Assembly (NCBI GenBank): GCA_934631055.1
Contig: CAKTXP010000080.1
Coordinates: 1 to 10,099, forward strand
Length of the DNA stretch: 10,099 bases
Reading direction: 5' to 3'
Origin: an uncultured Clostridia bacterium
GTDB lineage: Bacteria > Bacillota > Clostridia > Christensenellales > Aristaeellaceae
The first letter of the stretch is position 1, and each line of letters begins with the position of its first letter. Both the position numbers and the translations under genes were made by a program. Below, piece by piece: positions 5,799 through 10,099 of the stretch. The notes beneath the pieces were generated by a model that saw only the letters and a program-made list of their open reading frames with translations, had not been told where the DNA came from and did not search any database.

Positions 5799-5827
5799 AG
5801 TATACGGCAGGCAGCGGGCAATGTCAA
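5799..5827 (-). promoter_or_regulatory. Consensus promoter for the esterase/ATP-grasp group
   Basis: On the minus strand TTGACA (5822-5827) and TATACT (5799-5804) are exactly 17 bases apart. Transcription would begin near 5792, about 32 bases before the GTG start at 5760. I see no comparably good promoter upstream of the second esterase or the ATP-grasp gene, so one long transcript crossing the repeat elements is plausible. Confidence 0.85.
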
Positions 5828-5936
5828 TTCAATTGGCGCGGCAAACGCATGAAGCGGCTCGATTTTGGCAAGGCTACACAGGAAAAAGAACGGACGTTTG
5901 CGCACATTCCGTGACCCTGAGCAGCCGGCGGCGGCA

Positions 5937-5965
5937 TTGACAGACCTTTAGCCGCAGATTATAAT
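5937..5965 (+). promoter_or_regulatory. Perfect-consensus promoter of the DUF2974 hydrolase gene
   Basis: TTGACA (5937-5942) and TATAAT (5960-5965) are 17 bases apart, a complete sigma-A consensus. The start of transcription would be near 5972. The -10 overlaps an in-frame ATG at 5964, which therefore cannot be the real translation start. The stretch 5828-5936 between this and the divergent promoter holds no further signal I can support. Confidence 0.88.
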
Positions 5966-6029
5966 GATTTTATCGGAGATTGGAAAAAGAATAAAGGCTT
6001 TCTTTCGATGGATGACACGGGAGGTACAT

Positions 6030-7244
6030 ATGCCCAATATTCAGGATTACGTTCTCTGGCGCGGCGATCTGCCGATCCGGCAGGTGCCGCTTTGCGACGT
6101 GGACGCGCTGCTGCTGAGCTACCTTTCTTATATGCGCTATGACGGCGTGGTCGGCGACAGCTTTGAGGGCGAGGGCGTCCGGCTGGCGGACGCGGCGCAG
6201 GAGCTGCTCGACCGCAACGAGCGGGATAAGACGCCGCTGGCGTATAATGTCAAAGAGGACAGAAAGCTGCTGGCGGCACTGATGCAGAGCGCGCGCTTTG
6301 CGGATATGCGGCTGGTTGGCTACGTCAATCGGGTGGACGACAAGGTGGAGGAGCAGTTCTCCGGCGTGACGTTCCTTATCGAGGACGGTTCGTCCTTCGT
6401 CGCTTTCCGCGGCACGGACGACGCGATGGTCGGCTGGAAAGAAGATTTCAACATGAGCTTTGAAACGCAGGTTCCCGCTCAGCGCGATGCGGCGGCTTAC
6501 GTCGAAAAAGCGGCGGCGGCGCTCAAACGCCCGATGCGCGTCGGCGGACATTCCAAGGGCGGCAATCTGGCAGCTTATGCGGGCATGTTCGTCAGCGACG
6601 AAACGCGGGAATGGATCAGAACGGTCTATAATTTTGACGGACCGGGCTTTAACGAAGCGACGATCTCCTCGCCGGATTTCGGCAAGGTCGATATGCGCAT
6701 CCGCACGTTCGTTCCGCAGTCCTCGATGGTCGGCATCCTGATGTGGCATAGAGAGCCGTTCACCATCGTGCGCAGCGACGGCGTGGGCGTCTTTCAGCAT
6801 GACGCCTACACATGGCAGATCATGGGCGGCAGCTTCCTGACGCTCAGCGAGCGCACGGGTCACAGCCATTTTGCCGACGATACCATCAAGCACTGGCTGG
6901 AGGAGCTGACGCCTGAGATGCGCCGGCAGGCGATTGACGGCATCTATTCCGTACTCTGCGCTTCGGAGGGGAAGAACGTCAGCGAACTGTTTGAAGCGCG
7001 CAACGTGATGTCCGTCCTGAAAGCGGCGGGCGCGATGGATGAAAAGACAAAGAACGCGGTTTCGGAAGCGTTCCGCCTGCTCGGCGGGGCGATGATCGGC
7101 GGCGTTCCGGCGTGGATCGAGCGTAAGGCGTCGGATGTCGCGCAGAAGATGCCGCCGCTGCCTGCGCGCGAGGGACTGCTCAGCCGCGTAAAGAACGCAA
7201 AGGATGAAGAAGAAAAATCGGAACCCGAGCAGGAGAATGGATAA
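6030..7244 (+). CDS. DUF2974/Mbeg1-like alpha/beta hydrolase (lipase-like)
   Basis: 404 residues from ATG 6030, chosen because GGGAGG at 6019-6024 is 5 bases upstream and because the in-frame ATG at 5964 lies in the -10 box. The new N-terminus, MPNIQDYVLWRGDL, is the usual opening of this Firmicutes family. A class-3-lipase-like strand, FVAFRGTDDAMVGWKEDF (123-140), precedes the nucleophile elbow GGHSKGGNLAAYAG (172-185) with Ser175. YNFDGPGFNE (200-209) is a family hallmark and probably holds the catalytic Asp; a His in GHSHF about 80 residues later may complete the triad. The C-terminal end is charged and low in complexity (KNAKDEEEKSEPEQENG). No signal peptide or membrane segment is evident. 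Substrate unknown; ester or lipid hydrolysis is inferred. It is followed by the aminopeptidase, which has its own promoter. Confidence 0.88.
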   Translation: MPNIQDYVLWRGDLPIRQVPLCDVDALLLSYLSYMRYDGVVGDSFEGEGVRLADAAQELLDRNERDKTPLAYNVKEDRKLLAALMQSARFADMRLVGYVNRVDDKVEEQFSGVTFLIEDGSSFVAFRGTDDAMVGWKEDFNMSFETQVPAQRDAAAYVEKAAAALKRPMRVGGHSKGGNLAAYAGMFVSDETREWIRTVYNFDGPGFNEATISSPDFGKVDMRIRTFVPQSSMVGILMWHREPFTIVRSDGVGVFQHDAYTWQIMGGSFLTLSERTGHSHFADDTIKHWLEELTPEMRRQAIDGIYSVLCASEGKNVSELFEARNVMSVLKAAGAMDEKTKNAVSEAFRLLGGAMIGGVPAWIERKASDVAQKMPPLPAREGLLSRVKNAKDEEEKSEPEQENG

Positions 7245-7245
7245 C

Positions 7246-7274
7246 TTGCCAAAATAAGGGAATTGCTCTATAAT
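7246..7274 (+). promoter_or_regulatory. Promoter of the M18 aminopeptidase gene
   Basis: TTGCCA (7246-7251) and TATAAT (7269-7274) are separated by 17 bases, beginning two bases after the upstream stop codon. The expected start is near 7281, about 40 bases before the ATG. This short junction (7245-7319) is the only complete gene 3' end here without a palindrome element. Confidence 0.8.
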
Positions 7275-7319
7275 AAAATACAAAGACACGCCTGAAAGGG
7301 CGGGAAAGAGGAAGATACC

Positions 7320-8711
7320 ATGGAAAGAAAAAATGCGTGGGCGGCGTATGCTCAGGACGACAGCAAGGTCGAAGCGTTCGCCAAGGCTTACTGCGATTTT
7401 ATCGACAACGGAAAGACCGAGCGCGAGTGCGTCGCTTACGCCGTGAAGATGGCGAAAGAGCGCGGCTTTGAGGATCTGATGGAAGCCGTTCGCGAGGGCA
7501 GAAAGCTCTCCGCCGGTGCGCGCGTTTACGTCAACTGGATGGGCAAGAGCTTCATGCTCTTCGTGCTGGGCGAGAAGCCGCTGGAAGCGGGCATGAATAT
7601 TCTCGGCGCGCACATTGACTCCCCGCGCATCGACGTCAAGCAGAACCCGCTGTATGAGGACAAGGATCTCGCCTATCTGGATACGCATTACTACGGCGGC
7701 ATCAAGAAGTATCAGTGGGTCGCGACCCCGCTGGCGCTGCACGGCGTCATCGTCAAGAAGAGCGGCGAGAAGGTCTTTGTCAACATCGGCGAAGCGGACA
7801 GCGATCCGGTGTTCTGCATCTCCGATCTGCTGGTTCATCTGGCGCAGGAGCAGATGGCGAAGGACGCCAAGAACGTCATCGAGGGCGAAGCGCTGAACCT
7901 CATCGTCGGCGGCAAGCCGCTGGCGGGCGAGGAAAAGGACGCCGTGAAGGCGAACGTCCTGAAGATCTTGAAGGACAAGTACGACGTGGAAGAGGAAGAC
8001 TTCCTCTCCGCCGAACTGGAGATCGTTCCGGCGGGCAAGGCGCGCGATATGGGCTTTGACCGCAGCATGATTCTGGCGTATGGTCACGACGACCGCGTCT
8101 GCGCGTATCCGTCGATGGCGGCTGTGCTGGATTACGAAGGCACGCCGGAGTATACGCTCTGCTGCGTCATCACGGACAAGGAAGAAATTGGCAGCGTCGG
8201 CGCGACCGGCATGGGTTCCCACTATTTCGAGAACACCGTCGCCGAGCTGTACGCCTGCACGAAGGAATACTGCGAGCTGGGCGTGCGCCGCACGCTGATG
8301 AACAGCCGCATGCTTTCCAGCGACGTCAGCGCGGGCTTTGACCCGAACTTTGCCAGCGCGTTTGAGGCGAAGAACAGCGCGTTCCTCGGTCGCGGCATCT
8401 GCTTCAACAAGTTTACGGGCAGCCGCGGCAAGTCCGGCAGCAACGACGCGAATCCGGAATTCATGGCGAGCCTGCGCAAGATCATGGACGATGCGGAGGT
8501 TGCGTTCCAGACCGCGGAGCTGGGTCGTGTCGATCTGGGCGGCGGCGGAACGATTGCGTACCTGTGCGCGAAGTACGGCATGAACGTCATCGACTCCGGC
8601 ATTGCGGTTCTGAGCATGCACGCGCCGTACGAGATCATCAGCAAGGTTGATCTTTACGAGGGTTATCGCTGCTACTGCGCGTTCCTGAAGGGCGCGCATC
8701 CGGTGGATTAA
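7320..8711 (+). CDS. apeA: M18 family aminopeptidase (aspartyl aminopeptidase type)
   Basis: 463 residues, the normal length for the clostridial M18 type 1 enzyme. It is a cytoplasmic di-metal exopeptidase that removes N-terminal residues (acidic ones in the best-studied relatives) during peptide turnover. Visible metal and catalytic residues match the family in order: His98 in LGAHIDSPRID, the bridging Asp in GHDDRVC (256-262), the Glu pair in DKEEIGSVGATG (286-297), Asp335 in SSDVSAGF, and His434 in SMHAPYEI. Other conserved blocks are HYYGGIKKYQW (123-133) and GSRGKSGSND (367-376). AGAGGA (7307-7312) is the ribosome site, 8 bases from the ATG. No signal peptide. It is probably transcribed alone from 7246-7274, perhaps with read-through from the upstream hydrolase. 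A repeat element starts directly at its TAA stop. Confidence 0.95.
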   Translation: MERKNAWAAYAQDDSKVEAFAKAYCDFIDNGKTERECVAYAVKMAKERGFEDLMEAVREGRKLSAGARVYVNWMGKSFMLFVLGEKPLEAGMNILGAHIDSPRIDVKQNPLYEDKDLAYLDTHYYGGIKKYQWVATPLALHGVIVKKSGEKVFVNIGEADSDPVFCISDLLVHLAQEQMAKDAKNVIEGEALNLIVGGKPLAGEEKDAVKANVLKILKDKYDVEEEDFLSAELEIVPAGKARDMGFDRSMILAYGHDDRVCAYPSMAAVLDYEGTPEYTLCCVITDKEEIGSVGATGMGSHYFENTVAELYACTKEYCELGVRRTLMNSRMLSSDVSAGFDPNFASAFEAKNSAFLGRGICFNKFTGSRGKSGSNDANPEFMASLRKIMDDAEVAFQTAELGRVDLGGGGTIAYLCAKYGMNVIDSGIAVLSMHAPYEIISKVDLYEGYRCYCAFLKGAHPVD

Positions 8712-8799
8712 GGGGAGACGGTTGGGGCTTTGCCCCAAACCCCACCAAGAACCTGAGGTTCTTGGATTTCCCACTTCATTTATCGCTTCGCGATAAATG
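8712..8799 (+). repeat. Mosaic palindrome element, copy 6 (A-B-C), abutting the aminopeptidase stop
   Basis: A is 8722-8738 (TTGGGGC, loop TTT, GCCCCAA). B is 8745-8765 (CCAAGAACCT, G, AGGTTCTTGG, identical to copy 1). C is 8777-8799 (CATTTATCGC, loop TTC, GCGATAAATG). Compared with copy 1, stem C has CGC/GCG in place of CAC/GTG, a paired change. The stop codon is 8709-8711. Confidence 0.88.
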
Positions 8800-8879
8800 G
8801 ATAAAACCGAAATGCAAAGAGAATAAAGAAGGAAGTTGTCAAGCAAATAAACTTGATATTTTAAGAAAAATCCAAGGAT

Positions 8880-8971
8880 TTGCGCCCGAAGATTTCCAAA
8901 GGGCGATGCGCCAAAGGGACGCCGTAAACGTTCGGAAAGCCCTTTGGTGGGGCGATGGGGCAAAGCCCCAT
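8880..8971 (-). repeat. Module F stem-loop plus hairpin A (copy 7)
   Basis: 8896-8947 is the inverted counterpart of 3759-3810 (49 of 52 bases), and similarity continues outward on the left to about 8881 (TTGCG, CCGAAG). It is followed by an A-type hairpin at 8955-8971 (ATGGGGC, AAA, GCCCCAT). Together with copy 6 it makes an outward-facing pair filling the gap between aminopeptidase and acetyltransferase genes. Between them, 8800-8879 is AT-rich with no supported gene; 8972-9040 likewise shows no clear promoter. Confidence 0.8.
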
Positions 8972-9055
8972 ATCCTAGAATGCTTAGATGATTACTTCTT
9001 AAAATATTTGGTTTAAGATTGGCAGCTCCCTTCTTATTTTTTAGGAGGAAAAACC

Positions 9056-9697
9056 ATGAGCTTAAAAGAGCAGATGGAGACGGGCAAGGTCTACATCGAG
9101 TTTGGTCATGCGTCCGAAGAGGATAAGGCGTATGAAAAACTTCTCGACGAACGGCGCCGCAGGAGCAAGACGCTTTGTTTTCAGTATAACCAGACCGACC
9201 CGATGAACGAGGGGCGGCGCGAAAAGATCATCCGCGAGTTACTCGGCGGCGCGGGAAAGATGCCGTGGATGGAAGCGCCGATTCATTTTTCCTACGGATG
9301 CAACACGACGGTCGGCGATAACTTCTATTCCAATTTCAATTTGACCATCGTGGACGACGGGCGCGTGACCATCGGAAACGGCGTGATGTGTGCGCCGAAC
9401 GTCACCATTACCTCAACCGGTCATCCCGTTCATCCGCATTACCGCGCGAAGGGAGCGCAGTTCTCCCTGCCGGTCGTCATCGAGGACAGCGTATGGCTCG
9501 GCGCGAACGTCGTCGTCATGCCGGGCGTGACCATCGGCAAAAACAGCGTCATCGGCGCGGGCAGCGTCGTCACGCATGATATTCCCGCCGATGTCGTCGC
9601 ATTCGGAACGCCCTGCCGTGTCATCCGCACGATCACGGATGCGGATTTGGTACATATCCGTCCGGGGGCGGAGATTAACGAGGACTGGGATTTATAA
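9056..9697 (+). CDS. Sugar O-acetyltransferase of the NodL/LacA/Maa type (left-handed beta-helix)
   Basis: 213 residues; AGGAGG at 9043-9048 lies 7 bases before the ATG. The N-terminal helical part (about 5-70) is the maltose/galactoside acetyltransferase cap domain (KAYEKLLDERRRRSKTL at 24-40). From about 75 on, hexapeptide repeats build the trimeric beta-helix: TTVGDNFYSNFNLTIVDDG, VTIGNGVMCAPNVTI, IEDSVWLGANVVVMPG, VTIGKNSVIGAGSVVT. His123 in TSTGHPVHP is the catalytic base seen in LacA, and Asn93 in YSNFN matches a substrate-contacting position. The family moves acetyl from acetyl-CoA to a sugar hydroxyl; the acceptor (maltose, galactoside, other) cannot be told. Cytoplasmic. Its C-terminus is longer than the shortest members (IRPGAEINEDWDL). 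It probably has its own promoter, which I could not place. Confidence 0.93.
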   Translation: MSLKEQMETGKVYIEFGHASEEDKAYEKLLDERRRRSKTLCFQYNQTDPMNEGRREKIIRELLGGAGKMPWMEAPIHFSYGCNTTVGDNFYSNFNLTIVDDGRVTIGNGVMCAPNVTITSTGHPVHPHYRAKGAQFSLPVVIEDSVWLGANVVVMPGVTIGKNSVIGAGSVVTHDIPADVVAFGTPCRVIRTITDADLVHIRPGAEINEDWDL

Positions 9698-9880
9698 CAT
9701 AAGGGAGACGCTTGGGGCGTTGCCCCAAACATCCGGGAAACTCGCATAGAAACACAAGTGTTTCTTGCGATTTCCGATTTTCATCACGCTAAATCCCGCA
9801 CAGCGGGCGCGTGATTCCAATCCCACCAAGAACCTGAGGTTCCTGGACTTCCCGATTCGCTTCGCGCAGGCTTTAATCAT
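9698..9880 (+). repeat. Mosaic palindrome element, copy 8, long form (A-E-D-B plus variant C)
   Basis: It starts 3 bases after the acetyltransferase stop. A 9712-9728 (TTGGGGC, GTT, GCCCCAA), E 9734-9776, D 9783-9815, B 9826-9846 (one mismatch), then TTCGCTTCGCGCAGG (9856-9870) and TTTAATCAT. Bases 9720-9824 are identical to the reverse complement of the matching part of copy 5 (105 bases). Confidence 0.9.
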
Positions 9881-9889
9881 CTTAGGAAT

Positions 9890-9909
9890 ACGACGCGCAT
9901 GCGCGTCGT
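9890..9909. repeat. Perfect 20-base palindrome
   Basis: ACGACGCGCA is followed directly by its reverse complement TGCGCGTCGT. It lies between the two inverted elements 8 and 9, where other copies carry hairpin C or a terminator, and has no U-tract. It may be a further hairpin module or a binding site for a dimeric protein. Confidence 0.7.
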
Positions 9910-9929
9910 CCGATAAAAACGATTTAAAC

Positions 9930-10009
9930 CGCCGCGAAGCGAAGAAAGGGTGCAGGGAACAAGGTTCCCTGCCGGGGATTGGGGCAGAGCCCCAATCGTT
10001 CCCCCCATC
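9930..10009 (-). repeat. Mosaic palindrome element, copy 9 (A-B plus variant C)
   Basis: A is 9979-9995 (TTGGGGC, AGA, GCCCCAA). B is 9952-9972 (GCAGGGAAC, AAG, GTTCCCTGC). The variant C is 9930-9944 (CTTCGCTTCGCGGCG on the minus strand). Its A end faces the start region of the next gene, mirroring copy 4, and it pairs outward with copy 8. Confidence 0.83.
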
Positions 10010-10029
10010 TGTTCAACCTCCCAATTCTG

Positions 10030-10038
10030 TGATATAAT
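10030..10038 (+). promoter_or_regulatory. Extended -10 promoter of the last gene
   Basis: TGATATAAT gives a full TATAAT (10033-10038) with the TG of an extended -10. The -35 region (TGTTCA at 10010-10015, 17-base spacer) is weak, which an extended -10 can offset. Transcription would start near 10045. Confidence 0.65.
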
Positions 10039-10070
10039 GGCGCGTAAACCATTGATGGGGAGAGAACAAC

Positions 10071-10099
10071 ATGGAGCCAAAGAAAGAAAAGAAGGTCTA
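10071..10099 (+). CDS. Start of an unidentified gene (partial, runs off the window)
   Basis: An ATG at 10071 follows GGGGAG (10057-10062) by 8 bases and lies about 26 bases after a predicted transcription start. Only nine codons are present: MEPKKEKKV. A lysine-rich N-terminus is not informative about function; it could belong to a soluble, DNA-binding or membrane protein. The assignment rests on the promoter and ribosome site alone. Confidence 0.6.

Noticed and set aside
4879..5799. Plus-strand frame of 306 codons whose first part is also encoded at 9692-9880 on the minus strand
   Set aside because: The shared peptide (GLESRARCAGFSVMKIGNRK and on) comes from the 135-base repeated tract, where the DNA itself is nearly identical and palindromic. 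There is no sign of codon-level constraint, and the rest is antisense to an esterase.
5970..8963. Minus-strand open frame of 997 codons
   Set aside because: It lies opposite two well-recognised genes with conserved active-site motifs and crosses repeat elements. Long antisense frames are a by-product of GC-rich codon use; the product is Arg/His/Ala-rich with no domain.
8762..9016. Plus-strand frame of 84 codons between aminopeptidase and acetyltransferase
   Set aside because: It is composed of hairpins B and C, module F and hairpin A, with no ribosome site and no family resemblance.
2151..10009. CRISPR array or tRNA-like interpretation of the repeated intergenic palindromes
   Set aside because: Copies are single, lie kilobases apart, are in both orientations and have no regular spacers; no cloverleaf or cas gene is visible.

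Overview
The window looks like chromosomal DNA of a moderately GC-rich member of the Firmicutes, most likely a gut-type clostridium. Signs of this are strong GGAGG-type ribosome binding sites, textbook sigma-A promoters (several with exactly 17-base spacers), a CsoR-family repressor, a DUF2974/Mbeg1-like hydrolase, a clostridial-type M18 aminopeptidase and a surface protein with Big2-like and InlB-type repeat domains. The exact genus cannot be read from the sequence. No phage, transposase, CRISPR, tRNA or rRNA genes are visible.

Layout: (1) 1-1699, minus strand, the N-terminal 566 codons of a large secreted protein: signal peptide, two Ig-like (Big2-type) repeats, a middle domain, a 24-base-period ATPTPAPT linker, one InlB/Flg_new-type repeat, and a long Pro-Thr array that runs off the window. 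(2) 1700-1874, a compact divergent promoter region with an 11-base direct repeat placed midway between the two promoters. (3) 1875-2150, plus strand, a CsoR-type metal-responsive repressor. (4) 2151-2523, a convergent intergenic region with an intrinsic terminator. (5) 2524-5760, minus strand, three genes in the order esterase, esterase, ATP-grasp ligase, read from a consensus promoter at 5799-5827. (6) 5937-9697, plus strand, a DUF2974 hydrolase, an M18 aminopeptidase and a sugar O-acetyltransferase. (7) 10071 to the end, the first codons of another plus-strand gene.

The most striking feature is not a gene. Six of the seven complete gene 3' ends abut a mosaic of short palindromes always arranged in the same order from the stop codon outward: hairpin A (GGGGC/GCCCC-like), hairpin B (GAACC/GGTTC-like) and hairpin C (TTTATCGC/GCGATAAA-like). 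Arms differ between copies, but both arms of a stem change together, so the ability to fold is kept while the sequence drifts. Most of these intergenic regions carry a second, inverted set, so that A-type ends face outward at both edges. Two copies share a 135-base tract, with 105 consecutive identical bases, in opposite orientations 4.8 kb apart. Another 52-base stem-loop occurs twice, each time upstream of and in the sense direction of a gene. This resembles a REP/BIME-like or MITE-like family, and I do not recognise it as a named element.

Functionally, the coding genes are mostly housekeeping or accessory enzymes (peptide and ester hydrolysis, acetyl transfer) plus one uncharacterised ligase and a cell-surface protein. 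The esterase-esterase-ATP-grasp group is the only gene set that suggests an undescribed pathway.
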